Source of the DNA: Bacillus cereus
GTDB taxonomy: Bacteria; Bacillota; Bacilli; Bacillales; Bacillaceae_G
DNA length: 64,000 nucleotides
Direction of reading: 5' to 3'
Assembly: GCF_002584535.1 (NCBI RefSeq)
Contig: NZ_NUOT01000045.1
Location: forward strand, 1-64,000
This document shows positions 1 through 8,512 of the stretch, in pieces (position 1 is the first letter of the stretch; each line of letters begins with the position of its first letter). Under the pieces are notes generated by a model, which did not search any database, was not told the DNA's origin, and saw only the letters and a list, made by a program, of their open reading frames with translations. Position numbers and translations under genes: made by a program.

Positions 1-1
1 G

Positions 2-148
2 ACACCACCAAGTAATGGAAACGGAAATAACCAAGGTGGAACGACACCACCGAGTGGCGGAAATGGTGACGGACAAGTGAGTACAAATCCACCGAGCACT
101 GGAAATAGTCAAGGCGAGACAAGTGCAAATCAAAATGATGGTCAATAA
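2..148 (+). CDS. C-terminal tail of a Gly/Asn/Pro/Thr-rich protein (5' truncated by window)
   Basis: An open frame enters from the left edge and stops at TAA 146-148. The visible 48 residues are a low-complexity tail built from TPPSNGNGNN- and NPPSTGNSQGE-like units. Such Asn/Gly/Pro/Thr tails occur at the ends of secreted or cell-wall-associated Bacillus proteins, including class A penicillin-binding proteins, but nothing catalytic is visible, so the identity cannot be decided here. A strong terminator follows 42 bases after the stop, consistent with a real gene end. Confidence 0.6.
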   Translation, partial: TPPSNGNGNNQGGTTPPSGGNGDGQVSTNPPSTGNSQGETSANQNDGQ

Positions 149-189
149 ATCGAATGCTCGTTAAAATTCATTTTGAATAAAAGTGTAAT

Positions 190-234
190 AAAAACCCCTA
201 AGATACCGTATTAATTGGTAACTTAGGGGTTTTT
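190..234. terminator. bidirectional rho-independent terminator
   Basis: Inverted repeat AAAAACCCCTAAG ... CTTAGGGGTTTTT around a 19-base loop, with A and T tracts on both outer sides. It lies between the plus-strand gene ending at 148 and the minus-strand gene ending at 244, so it probably serves both. Confidence 0.85.
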
Positions 235-243
235 ACATGCTTT

Positions 244-522
244 TTAAATATTAAAAGTGCCGTGAAAGTTTTGGAAATAAATAGATGGAAAATGATAAAA
301 AATTTGCGGTCCAGCATATGAAGAAGTGACTGGATAAGTATGACCAAGGCTACTAGGAGGAGCTCCATGATACCAAAAAGAAGGTGTTTCAGCAGGTGGA
401 TATTGCTGCCAAACTGCAGGAAGTTCAATTCCGATATCAGAAGCTGCTGCATGAACGGGAGCTAGATGAACAGAAGGAGACACAGGAGCTGCAACAGTAA
501 TTCTTGAAGGAAATAGATACAT
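244..522 (-). CDS. small Pro/aromatic-rich hypothetical protein (92 aa)
   Basis: Minus-strand ORF of 92 residues starting at ATG 522 behind a good ribosome site (AGGGGTGA, about 9 bases upstream). The protein is rich in Pro, Ala, Tyr, Phe and His (for example QQYPPAETPSFWYHG), has no Cys, no membrane segment and no recognised domain. Composition recalls small spore-coat or exosporium-associated proteins of the B. cereus group, but this is only a compositional impression. An overlapping minus-strand frame (198-452) has no ribosome site and was not chosen. Its downstream end meets the shared terminator at 190-234. Confidence 0.6.
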   Translation of the reverse strand: MYLFPSRITVAAPVSPSVHLAPVHAAASDIGIELPAVWQQYPPAETPSFWYHGAPPSSLGHTYPVTSSYAGPQIFYHFPSIYFQNFHGTFNI

Positions 523-660
523 AAAAGAATCACCCCTAAAGTGCGTGATACCACAGTATATTCTTTTAGTTGTTGTAAAGGTGCGTATTTAGGAACGATT
601 AAGTGTAATAAGTAAGGCCTATGTTTTAGAATTAGGCACAAAGTCGTAAGACTAAATTAA

Positions 661-777
661 TCTATCACAGGTAGTGAATTTTTCATCGATAGGAATGCTA
701 TTTGGTATTTTCAAGATTTCGATTTAGTTGTATATCATTTGGAAATGGATGAAATTGAATTTAATGATGTAAAATAA
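661..777 (+). pseudogene. short remnant of an unidentified gene
   Basis: Frame 661-777 is open for 38 codons between two stops and reads like protein (ITGSEFFIDRNAIWYFQDF, then a DLVVYHLEMDEIEFNDVK-type end), yet it has no start codon or ribosome site. A canonical terminator follows at 852-884. Best explained as the 3' end of a lost gene; family not recognised. The rest of the 535-1089 gap is AT-rich with no other signal seen. Confidence 0.3.
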
Positions 778-851
778 TAACTTTATTAAAAATAAAAAAT
801 TTTTATATCAAAATTATATTGTATTAATATCAGTATATAAAATATGTGTAG

Positions 852-884
852 GCGAGTTGGTGATTGATACAACTCGCTTTTTTC
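852..884 (+). terminator. rho-independent terminator behind the gene remnant
   Basis: GCGAGTTG ... CAACTCGC hairpin followed by TTTTTT. No intact gene precedes it; it appears to be the surviving terminator of the decayed unit at 661-777. Confidence 0.7.
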
Positions 885-1089
885 TGTGTTTAAAAAAGAT
901 AATAGACATATGAAAATAAATGGTTTATTTTACTAGATTTATATAAGGGTTTATTTAAAATTAATATATTTCGGTTCAAAAGAAAAAAGAAATTTATGAA
1001 ATCTTTTAGTGAAAAACCTCAACGTTATTCTTAAAAAACAGTTTTGTTACAGTAGGAAAAGTATAGGAAACTTATCATTATAAAATAAA

Positions 1090-1118
1090 TTGAAATGTTC
1101 TAAAAACTCTGATACATT
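1090..1118 (+). promoter_or_regulatory. predicted sigma-A promoter of prpCDB
   Basis: TTGAAA at 1090-1095, a 17-base spacer, TACATT at 1113-1118. Expected start near 1125, some 75 bases ahead of prpC. The -10 region GATACATT also resembles a sporulation sigma-E -10 box, so sigma-E use cannot be excluded. Confidence 0.55.
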
Positions 1119-1144
1119 GAAATAGAAATGTAGTTTCACGATAT

Positions 1145-1158
1145 TGTAAAGGCTTACA
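1145..1158. promoter_or_regulatory. cre-like site (CcpA) in the prpC leader
   Basis: TGTAAAGGCTTACA matches the catabolite-responsive element pattern with one mismatch at the central CG. It sits about 20-33 bases after the predicted start, a position suited to CcpA repression or roadblock. CcpA control of methylcitrate genes is established in B. subtilis (mmg operon); for this site it is inference. Confidence 0.5.
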
Positions 1159-1199
1159 GTTATGTGCACGAAGATCTATTAGGATTGGAGGAAATGATA

Positions 1200-2318
1200 A
1201 TGAAAGCTGAAGAAAAATTTTCCCCGGGATTAGATGGTATAGTCGCAGCGGAGACGAAAATTTCGTTTCTTGACACAGTCAAAGGTGAAATTGTTATTCA
1301 AGGATATGACTTAATTGAATTATCAAAGACAAAAGGGTATTTAGACATTGTGCACCTTCTACTAGAAGAACATCTACCAAATGAGGATGAAAAGAAGACG
1401 ATTGAAAAGAAATTGAAGGAAGAATATGAAGTGCCAGAAGGTGTATTTAATGTTTTACAAGCATTGCCAAAAGAAACGCATCCGATGGATGGGTTACGTA
1501 CAGGCGTATCTGCACTTGCTGGTTACGATAATGATATTGAAAATCGTTCGCTAGAAGTAAACAAAGCCCGTGGTTATAAACTGCTGAGCAAAGTGCCAAA
1601 TATTGTTGCGAACAGTTATCATATTTTAAATAATGAAGAGCCAATTGAGCCACTTCAGGAGTTATCCTATAGTGCGAATTTCTTCTACATGTTAACTGGT
1701 AAAAAACCAACTGAGCTTGAAGAGAAAATCTTCGACCGCTCCCTTGTTTTATATAGTGAACATGAAATGCCGAACTCTACATTTACAGCACGCGTTATCG
1801 CATCTACACAATCGGATCTATACGGTGCTTTAACAGGTGCAGTTGCCTCTTTAAAAGGAAGCCTACATGGCGGAGCGAATGAAGCTGTTATGTATATGCT
1901 GTTAGAAGCAGGAAATGTTGAGAAATTTGAAGAGTTACTGCAAAAAAAGCTGCATAACAAAGAAAAAATCATGGGATTTGGACATCGCGTTTACATGAAG
2001 AAGATAGATCCAAGAGCTTTAATGATGAAAGAAGCTTTAAAACAGTTATGTGATGTAAAAGGCGATTATACATTATATGAAATGTGTGAAGCTGGAGAAA
2101 AGATTATGGAGAAAGAAAAAGGGATTTATCCGAATCTAGATTATTATGCAGCTCCAGTTTATTGGATGTTAGGTATTCCAATTCAACTATATACACCAAT
2201 CTTTTTCAGTTCTAGAACAGTTGGCCTATGTGCGCATGTGATTGAGCAGCATACAAATAATCGCTTGTTCCGCCCACGTGTAAATTATATCGGCGAGCGA
2301 CATGTGCTTAGCAAATAA
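1200..2318 (+). CDS. prpC: 2-methylcitrate synthase
   Basis: Condenses propionyl-CoA with oxaloacetate to give 2-methylcitrate, the entry step of the cytosolic methylcitrate cycle. The 372-residue length equals B. subtilis MmgD. Citrate-synthase landmarks are present: the SLHGGANE His (~222), the GFGHRVY His (~262) and the Asp of PNLDYY (~313). Start: ATG 1200 lies 8 bases after GGAGG (1187-1191); in-frame ATGs at 1164 and 1194 are badly placed. First gene of prpC-prpD-prpB. The operon context and the propionyl-CoA-yielding genes downstream favour methylcitrate over plain citrate synthase, although these enzymes often accept both acyl-CoAs. Confidence 0.93.
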   Translation: MKAEEKFSPGLDGIVAAETKISFLDTVKGEIVIQGYDLIELSKTKGYLDIVHLLLEEHLPNEDEKKTIEKKLKEEYEVPEGVFNVLQALPKETHPMDGLRTGVSALAGYDNDIENRSLEVNKARGYKLLSKVPNIVANSYHILNNEEPIEPLQELSYSANFFYMLTGKKPTELEEKIFDRSLVLYSEHEMPNSTFTARVIASTQSDLYGALTGAVASLKGSLHGGANEAVMYMLLEAGNVEKFEELLQKKLHNKEKIMGFGHRVYMKKIDPRALMMKEALKQLCDVKGDYTLYEMCEAGEKIMEKEKGIYPNLDYYAAPVYWMLGIPIQLYTPIFFSSRTVGLCAHVIEQHTNNRLFRPRVNYIGERHVLSK

Positions 2319-2373
2319 AAACAACTGGGGAGTTGTTAAGGCCGCCCGCCAGGTGGGTGTTTGACCGACACCC
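2319..2373 (+). other. structured GC-rich intercistronic segment between prpC and prpD
   Basis: Two consecutive hairpins: AACAACT-GGGG-AGTTGTT directly after the prpC stop, then GGGTGT-ttgaccg-ACACCC at 2355-2373, joined by a GCCGCCCGCC run unusually GC-rich for this DNA. No T-run follows, so it is not a typical terminator. It could stabilise or process the transcript between the two genes. Confidence 0.5.
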
Positions 2374-2416
2374 ATTCTTAATAATAACGAATTTTCGACA
2401 GAAAGGAAAGAATAGC

Positions 2417-3853
2417 GTGATTAAAACAAATGAAATTAAACAAAAAGATGCAATTTTAGAAGAGATTACGGATTATGTATTAAACAAAGAGGTGACGAGT
2501 TCAGAAGCATTCAGTACTGCACGCTATGTGTTACTTGATACGCTTGGGTGTGGAATTTTAGCATTACAATATCCAGAGTGTACGAAATTACTAGGGCCAG
2601 TCGTACCAGGAACAGTTGTGCCAAATGGTACACGTGTACCAGGAACTTCATTTGTACTCGATCCAGTAAAAGGCGCTTTTAATATTGGATGTATGATTCG
2701 TTGGCTAGACTACAACGATACATGGCTTGCAGCAGAATGGGGACATCCATCAGATAACCTAGGTGGCATTTTAGCTGTTGCAGATTATATAAGCCGTGTA
2801 CGTATTTCTGAAGGAAAAGAACCATTAAAAGTAAGAGATGTACTTGAAATGATGATTAAAGCACATGAAATTCAAGGTGTACTCGCGCTAGAGAATAGTT
2901 TAAACCGCGTTGGTCTTGACCATGTACTGTACGTAAAAGTAGCAACAACAGCAGTTGTTACAAAAATGCTTGGTGGTACACGTGAAGAAATCTTCAACGC
3001 ATTGTCTCATGCTTGGATTGATAATTCTAGTCTTCGTACATACCGTCATGCTCCAAATACAGGTTCTCGTAAATCTTGGGCAGCTGGAGATGCAACAAGC
3101 CGTGGTGTTCATCTTGCACTTACTGCATTAAAAGGTGAGATGGGTTACCCAACAGCATTATCTGCGCCAGGATGGGGATTCCAAGATGTATTATTTAATA
3201 AACAAGAACTAAAATTAGCAAGACCTTTAGATTCTTATGTAATGGAAAATGTATTGTTTAAAGTATCATACCCAGCAGAATTCCATGCTCAAACGGCTGC
3301 AGAGTGCGCAGTAAAATTACATCCAGAAGTGAAAGAACGATTAGAAGAAATTGATCGTATTACAATTACGACACATGAATCAGCAGTTCGTATTATCGAT
3401 AAAGAAGGTCCGTTAAATAATCCAGCTGACCGCGATCATTGCTTACAATACATTACTGCAATTGGTTTATTAAAAGGTGATATCGTTGCGGATGACTATG
3501 AAGATGAAGCAGCTTTTGATTCTCGTGTAGATGAATTAAGAAATAAGATGGTTGTTGTTGAAAATAAACAATACAGTTTAGATTACCTTGATCCGAACAA
3601 GCGCTCAATCGCCAACGCTGTTCAAGTTCATTTTAAAGATGGCACAGTAACAGAAAACGTAGAGTGTGAATATCCATTAGGTCATCGTTTCCGTAGAGAT
3701 GAAGCAATTCCAAAAGTTGTTCAAAAGTTCTCTGCAAATATGGCTGTACATTATTCAAGTAAACAACAAGAAAAAATTCATGAAGCGTGTCTGAATGAAG
3801 AAAAATTAGAAAATATGAATGTAAATGAATTCGTAGATCTTTTCTTAATATAA
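2417..3853 (+). CDS. prpD: 2-methylcitrate dehydratase (MmgE/PrpD family)
   Basis: Dehydrates 2-methylcitrate to 2-methylaconitate, the second methylcitrate-cycle step; aconitase rehydrates the product. The 478-residue protein is of the usual MmgE/PrpD length and shows family stretches such as [21 protein letters not shown] and [13 protein letters not shown]. Start: GTG 2417 behind AAAGGAAAG; an in-frame ATG at 2333 would add 28 residues encoded by the structured intercistronic segment and is unlikely. It lies 98 bases after prpC and 16 before prpB on the same strand, with no terminator between, so the three genes should be co-transcribed. Confidence 0.92.
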   Translation: MIKTNEIKQKDAILEEITDYVLNKEVTSSEAFSTARYVLLDTLGCGILALQYPECTKLLGPVVPGTVVPNGTRVPGTSFVLDPVKGAFNIGCMIRWLDYNDTWLAAEWGHPSDNLGGILAVADYISRVRISEGKEPLKVRDVLEMMIKAHEIQGVLALENSLNRVGLDHVLYVKVATTAVVTKMLGGTREEIFNALSHAWIDNSSLRTYRHAPNTGSRKSWAAGDATSRGVHLALTALKGEMGYPTALSAPGWGFQDVLFNKQELKLARPLDSYVMENVLFKVSYPAEFHAQTAAECAVKLHPEVKERLEEIDRITITTHESAVRIIDKEGPLNNPADRDHCLQYITAIGLLKGDIVADDYEDEAAFDSRVDELRNKMVVVENKQYSLDYLDPNKRSIANAVQVHFKDGTVTENVECEYPLGHRFRRDEAIPKVVQKFSANMAVHYSSKQQEKIHEACLNEEKLENMNVNEFVDLFLI

Positions 3854-3869
3854 AATAGGGGGAATATGA

Positions 3870-4778
3870 ATGGCTTGGGTTGTAAATAAACAGTCGACAC
3901 AAGAAGAGCTTGCTAATCGATTCCGAGCTTTAGTAGAAGCACCTGAAATTTTACAAATCCCTGGTGCGCATGATGCGATGGCCGCTCTTGTTGCGAAAAA
4001 TACTGGATTTTCAGCTCTTTATTTATCAGGAGCTGCTTATACAGCAAGCAAGGGTTTACCGGATTTAGGTATTGTAACGTCTACTGAAGTAGCTGAAAGA
4101 GCAAGAGATCTTGTTAGAGCAACTGATTTGCCGCTTCTTGTTGATATTGATACAGGATTTGGTGGCGTGTTAAATGTAGCGCGAACTGCTGTAGAAATGG
4201 TAGAAGCAAATGTAGCTGCTGTTCAAATTGAAGATCAACAATTACCAAAGAAATGTGGACATTTAAACGGGAAAAAACTTGTTTCCACTGAAGAATTGGT
4301 GCAAAAGATTAAAGCGATTAAAGAAGTAGCGCCAACACTTGTTATTGTGGCACGTACAGATGCTCGCGGCGTAGAAGGATTGGATGCAGCAATCGAAAGA
4401 GCGATTGCTTATGTAGAAGCAGGCGCAGATGCTATTTTCCCAGAAGCGCTTCAATCTGAAGAGGAATTCCGCTTATTTAACAGCAAAGTAAATGTTCCTT
4501 TACTTGCAAACATGACTGAATTTGGAAAAACGCCATATTATAGTGCAGAAGAATTTGCAAATATGGGCTTCCAAATGGTCATTTATCCAGTTACATCACT
4601 TCGTGTTGCTGCAAAAGCATATGAGCGTGTATTTACGCTTATTAAAGAAACAGGCTCACAAAAAGAAGGACTATCTAACATGCAAACGAGAAGTGAATTG
4701 TATGAGACAATTTCGTATCATGATTTTGAGGAATTAGATAACGGTATTGCTAAAACAGTTTTATCTGAGGATCAATAA
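3870..4778 (+). CDS. prpB: methylisocitrate lyase
   Basis: Cleaves 2-methylisocitrate to pyruvate and succinate, ending the methylcitrate cycle. The 302-residue protein has the isocitrate-lyase/PEP-mutase fold signatures: the metal-binding VDIDTGFGG strand (~91-99), QIEDQQLPKKCGH with the catalytic Cys (~130), and VARTDA. The KKCGH form is that of PrpB-type enzymes rather than the glyoxylate-shunt isocitrate lyase. ATG 3870 follows a GGGGGAA ribosome site. Last gene before a long-stem terminator. Confidence 0.94.
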   Translation: MAWVVNKQSTQEELANRFRALVEAPEILQIPGAHDAMAALVAKNTGFSALYLSGAAYTASKGLPDLGIVTSTEVAERARDLVRATDLPLLVDIDTGFGGVLNVARTAVEMVEANVAAVQIEDQQLPKKCGHLNGKKLVSTEELVQKIKAIKEVAPTLVIVARTDARGVEGLDAAIERAIAYVEAGADAIFPEALQSEEEFRLFNSKVNVPLLANMTEFGKTPYYSAEEFANMGFQMVIYPVTSLRVAAKAYERVFTLIKETGSQKEGLSNMQTRSELYETISYHDFEELDNGIAKTVLSEDQ

Positions 4779-4783
4779 AACAA

Positions 4784-4849
4784 AAAAGGCGATGATGATT
4801 ACATCTTTGGCAAAAACAACTGCTTGATGTGGAGACTCATCGCCTTTTC
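4784..4849 (+). terminator. long-loop terminator/attenuator between prpB and the regulator
   Basis: AAAAGGCGATGA pairs with TCATCGCCTTTT across about 40 bases; a shorter ACATC/GATGT stem lies inside. It fills most of the 107-base gap to the regulator, leaving little room for a separate promoter, so the regulator may depend on read-through. Confidence 0.75.
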
Positions 4850-4885
4850 CTATTTCCTAATTGCTTGCAAAAGAGGTGGAAACAT

Positions 4886-6646
4886 ATGAACTTTATAGAA
4901 GATTACTCTGTAGGAAGATGGCTCAATAAAGATTGTCAATTTGTGAAAATGAGTAATACGATTGCAGAGGCAATCGATCTACTTGTCGCATCAAAAACTG
5001 ATGAACTGCCTGTACTAGAGGGGAAAAGAATGGTTGGTATAGCGAAATTAGTAGACTGTGTTCAGTGGATGAAGGAAGAAAATGATGTGAGTACTTCAGT
5101 TCATATGATTATAGATGATTCCTTCCATAAGGGAACGAGAAAAAAACAAATGGAAGGGGTTCAGCACCTGCCATTTTATGTGATAAATGAAAAAAATGGA
5201 ATGTTAGAAGGGGTTATAGATCAAAGAGAGATTTTTGCTTTTCAGAAATTTATAAAAGAGAAATTAGAAGATGCAGAGCGTGTAATTGAATGGTTACGGC
5301 TCTCATTTGATACGGCATATGAAGGTATAGCGATTGTAGATGAAAACGGCGTTATTCAAATGTTTAATGATACGTATAGCCGGTTCGTTGGCGTAACGAA
5401 AGACGAAGCAATTGGACAGTGTGCTGAAAATATTATTGAGAATACACGCCTTCCAGTTGTATTAAAAACAGGAGTACCAGAAAGAAATCAAGTACATCGT
5501 TTGCAAGGGCAAAACCTAGTTGTACACCGGATGCCAATTTGGAAGAACGGACGAGTAATCGGTGCTGTAGGCATGCTTATTCATGAAGGAATTTCAGATA
5601 TTTATAAAATACTAGAGAGATTTGATCAAAAAGATCGTGCTGTCAAACCGTCATTTTCTAAACCGAAGAAGAAGCAAATTCGATTCGAAGATATTCTTGG
5701 AGAAAGTCAGACGATTTCTGAAACGAAAAAAATGGCTCGAAAAGCAGCGCAGTCTAAGGCCTCCGTATTAATTACTGGTGAAAGTGGTGTTGGTAAAGAG
5801 CAATTTGCGCGTGCTATACATGATGCAGGTATAACCCAAAACGGTCCATTTATCAGTGTAAACTGTGCTGCTATTCCTGATAATTTACTAGAGTCTGAAT
5901 TGTTTGGCTATGCGGAAGGTGCATTTACAGGTGCGAAAAAGAATGGAAAGGCAGGGAAGTTTGAACTTGCGAATCATGGAACGTTATTTTTAGATGAGAT
6001 TGGTGACATGTCTTTATTAACGCAGGTAAAAATATTACGTGTTTTACAGGAAAGAGAAATAGAAAAAATAGGTGGCACACATCCAATTCCTGTTGATTTT
6101 AGGCTAATTGCAGCGACAAATAAAGATTTAAAACAAATGGTGAGAGAGGGTACATTTAGAGAGGACTTATACCATCGTCTTCATGTTATTCCGATCCATA
6201 TTCCGCCGCTCCGCTTTCGAAAACAAGATATCCCGCTTATTGTTGAAGAACATTTACAAAAATTATGTCACATGTATGGAACTGAAGAAAAAACAATTGA
6301 TAAAGAAGTATTGCGCCTAATGTTCCATTACAATTGGCCAGGTAATGTTAGGGAACTGATCAATGTGTTAGAAAGATTATTTGCACTATCGGATGATACG
6401 CATATACGAGCTAAAGATTTGCCAGAAGAATTCTATTATCGGGATATGGAGCAGAAAAAATTAGTACCTATGATTCAGTCTTTACCAGCAAAACAAGAAG
6501 CGATGAAAGTGGTACGTGAAGAGGAAGAACGAGGGCTAATTGAACGCGTTTTAAAAGAAGCAAAAGGAAATAAGTCAAAAGCAGCAGCATTATTAGGAAT
6601 TTCTAGGGCGACCTTATATAACAAATTGTCACGATTCAAAATCTAA
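4886..6646 (+). CDS. sigma-54-dependent transcriptional activator (CBS-PAS-AAA+-Fis)
   Basis: An enhancer-binding protein of 586 residues that opens sigma-54 promoters by ATP hydrolysis. Order: paired CBS-like segment (~10-130), PAS domain (~145-250, FDTAYEGIAIVDENGVIQMF), AAA+ core with Walker A GESGVGKE (~297), sigma-54-contacting GAFTGA (~345), Walker B LFLDEIGDM and WPGNVREL (~484), and a C-terminal Fis-type helix-turn-helix (NKSKAAALLGISRATLYNKL). Start: ATG 4886 behind GAGGTGG; an in-frame ATG at 4829 lies inside the terminator. Position between prpB and a sigma-54 promoter (6731) suggests control of valine/propionate catabolism; the ligand is unknown, though CBS and PAS domains suggest sensing of a nucleotide or a CoA-linked or acid metabolite. 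PrpR-like in role by inference only. Confidence 0.9.
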   Translation: MNFIEDYSVGRWLNKDCQFVKMSNTIAEAIDLLVASKTDELPVLEGKRMVGIAKLVDCVQWMKEENDVSTSVHMIIDDSFHKGTRKKQMEGVQHLPFYVINEKNGMLEGVIDQREIFAFQKFIKEKLEDAERVIEWLRLSFDTAYEGIAIVDENGVIQMFNDTYSRFVGVTKDEAIGQCAENIIENTRLPVVLKTGVPERNQVHRLQGQNLVVHRMPIWKNGRVIGAVGMLIHEGISDIYKILERFDQKDRAVKPSFSKPKKKQIRFEDILGESQTISETKKMARKAAQSKASVLITGESGVGKEQFARAIHDAGITQNGPFISVNCAAIPDNLLESELFGYAEGAFTGAKKNGKAGKFELANHGTLFLDEIGDMSLLTQVKILRVLQEREIEKIGGTHPIPVDFRLIAATNKDLKQMVREGTFREDLYHRLHVIPIHIPPLRFRKQDIPLIVEEHLQKLCHMYGTEEKTIDKEVLRLMFHYNWPGNVRELINVLERLFALSDDTHIRAKDLPEEFYYRDMEQKKLVPMIQSLPAKQEAMKVVREEEERGLIERVLKEAKGNKSKAAALLGISRATLYNKLSRFKI

Positions 6647-6665
6647 ACAACTTGTTATAAATGAT

Positions 6666-6689
6666 GTAAAACTGTCTAGACAGTTTTAC
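6666..6689. promoter_or_regulatory. perfect 24-bp palindrome, likely enhancer (UAS) of the activator
   Basis: Perfect dyad centred between 6677 and 6678, core ACTGTCTAGACAGT. Its centre is about 81 bp before the expected start of the sigma-54 promoter at 6731. The same ACTGTCT half-site recurs before the second sigma-54 promoter (13008-13045). A T-rich run follows, so it might also end the regulator transcript, but a dyad without a loop makes a poor hairpin. Confidence 0.6.
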
Positions 6690-6730
6690 GTTTTCTTTTC
6701 ATTTTGCCCATGTTCTATCAAGTTTTTAGT

Positions 6731-6748
6731 TTGGCATAGATTTTGCAT
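6731..6748 (+). promoter_or_regulatory. sigma-54 (-24/-12) promoter of the acyl-CoA dehydrogenase-mmsB-mmsA operon
   Basis: TTGGCATAGATTTTGCAT agrees with TGGCAC-N5-TTGC at correct GG-to-GC spacing (TGGCAT 6732-6737, TTGC 6743-6746). Lies 40 bases before the start codon and directly after a gene for a sigma-54 activator. Confidence 0.88.
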
Positions 6749-6786
6749 ATAAATAAAATGAAGACCGAAATGATAGGGGGATACAG

Positions 6787-8496
6787 ATGGAGAAAACAAA
6801 GTTGCAATGGGACGAATTTTTTTCGCTGAATAAGGAGCTTAATACTTCCTTTTTTACACCTGAGGATTTTTCAGGTGATGAAGATTTGATTGCAAAAACA
6901 ACAGAACAATTTGTTAAACAGGAAATTGTTCCTGAAATTGAAAATATCGAGCAACACAATTATCAAGTTTCTCGCAGATTGTTTGAAAAGGCTGGCGAAC
7001 TTGGATTGTTAAGTATAGAAGTTCCAGAAGAATATGGAGGATTCGAATTAGGAAAGGCAGTTTCTGGGCTGGTAGCAGAGAAGATGGGATATGCAGGGGC
7101 TTTTAGCGTTTCCTTTAATATTCATGCTGGAGTAGGAACGTTGCCATATATATACTATGGAACAAAAGAGCAAAAGGAAAAATACTTACCAAAAATCGCA
7201 TCGGGAGAATGGGTTGGTGCGTATGCGCTAACAGAGCCAAACGCTGGATCTGATGCGTTAAGTGCAAAAACAAGTGCTGTCTTAAATGAAGAGGGAACGG
7301 CATGGAAATTAAACGGTGAAAAGCAGTGGATTACTAATGCTCATATGGCTGATGTATATGTTGTTTTTGCGAAGACAAATAAAGGAATGACAGCATTTAT
7401 TGTCGAAAGAACATGTGAAGGTGTTTCGATTGGCCTAGAAGAAAAGAAGATGGGGATTAAAGGATCTTCAACTGCGACACTCATTTTAGAGGATGTTGTA
7501 ATTCCAGTAGAAAATGTATTAGGAGAAGTTGGAAAGGGACACCACGTAGCTCTTAATATTCTCAATTTCGCTAGATTGAAACTTGCTTTCGGAAATATTG
7601 GAACAGCGAAGCAAGCAATTGGCCTATCTGTTCAATACGGAAAAGAAAGAAAACAGTTTCAGACAGAGTTAGTTGATTTTACGATGATCCAAGAGAAAAT
7701 TGCGAATATGATTATTGCTACATACGGTGCAGAGAGCGCGGCTTACCGAACAGCAGGTGTAATTGATGAAGCGATTCATGAGAATGATGAAAGCATTATG
7801 CAGAAAATGTCTCAATTTGCAATGGAATGCGCAATCAACAAAGTAAATGCTTCAGAAACGCTTGGGAATATTGTGGATGAAGCAGTACAAATTCACGGTG
7901 GTTACGGTTATATGCAAGAATATGAAGTAGAACGATTATATCGTGATGCTAGAATTAGCCGTATATTTGAAGGAACGAATGAAATTAATCGTTTAACAGT
8001 TGCAAAAATGCTAATGAAACAAACAAAGCAACTAGGAGATCAAGTAGATGAAGGTACGTTTGAGAATGTAGAACGAAATCATCGTTATATTTTATTATCA
8101 AAACAATTATTGAAACAATCTTTGAAAACGCTATCTAAAACTCCTGAAATAAAAATTGAACAAGAGCAAGAATATTCACGCGTATTAGCAGACATGTTGA
8201 AAGATGTATATGTAATGGAGTCAGCATTTTTACGTACGAAGAAAGCGGTAAGTAAAAATGGTGAAGAAAAAGAACGTACAAAACAGCTTGTAACAGATGT
8301 TCTTTGTGAAGAAGGGTATCGCAAAGTAGAATCAGCAGCAATAGTTCTTCTTTCTGCAGCAGTGCAAGAAGAGCAGAATAGAAACGCTATTCTAGATGAA
8401 ATTGGTCAACTGTCAGTGCCTCTATATACGAACGTATTTACGAAAAAGAGAGAAATCGCAAAAGCGATTATAAATCGTGGGAAATATATTGTTTAA
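6787..8496 (+). CDS. acyl-CoA dehydrogenase (long form)
   Basis: FAD-dependent alpha,beta-dehydrogenation of an acyl-CoA. Context points to isobutyryl-CoA (valine catabolism), but the specificity cannot be read from sequence. The 569-residue protein has the usual domain (~30-400; EWVGAYALTEPNAGSDA flavin/substrate loop, QWITNA, IFEGTNEINR with the active-site region) plus a C-terminal extension of about 160 residues, as in the long AcdA/FadE-like proteins, unlike the ~380-residue MmgC of B. subtilis. ATG 6787 follows GGGGGATAC. First gene of a sigma-54 unit; mmsB begins 16 bases after its stop. Confidence 0.92.
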   Translation: MEKTKLQWDEFFSLNKELNTSFFTPEDFSGDEDLIAKTTEQFVKQEIVPEIENIEQHNYQVSRRLFEKAGELGLLSIEVPEEYGGFELGKAVSGLVAEKMGYAGAFSVSFNIHAGVGTLPYIYYGTKEQKEKYLPKIASGEWVGAYALTEPNAGSDALSAKTSAVLNEEGTAWKLNGEKQWITNAHMADVYVVFAKTNKGMTAFIVERTCEGVSIGLEEKKMGIKGSSTATLILEDVVIPVENVLGEVGKGHHVALNILNFARLKLAFGNIGTAKQAIGLSVQYGKERKQFQTELVDFTMIQEKIANMIIATYGAESAAYRTAGVIDEAIHENDESIMQKMSQFAMECAINKVNASETLGNIVDEAVQIHGGYGYMQEYEVERLYRDARISRIFEGTNEINRLTVAKMLMKQTKQLGDQVDEGTFENVERNHRYILLSKQLLKQSLKTLSKTPEIKIEQEQEYSRVLADMLKDVYVMESAFLRTKKAVSKNGEEKERTKQLVTDVLCEEGYRKVESAAIVLLSAAVQEEQNRNAILDEIGQLSVPLYTNVFTKKREIAKAIINRGKYIV

Positions 8497-8512
8497 ATAG
8501 GAGGAGAGTAGT

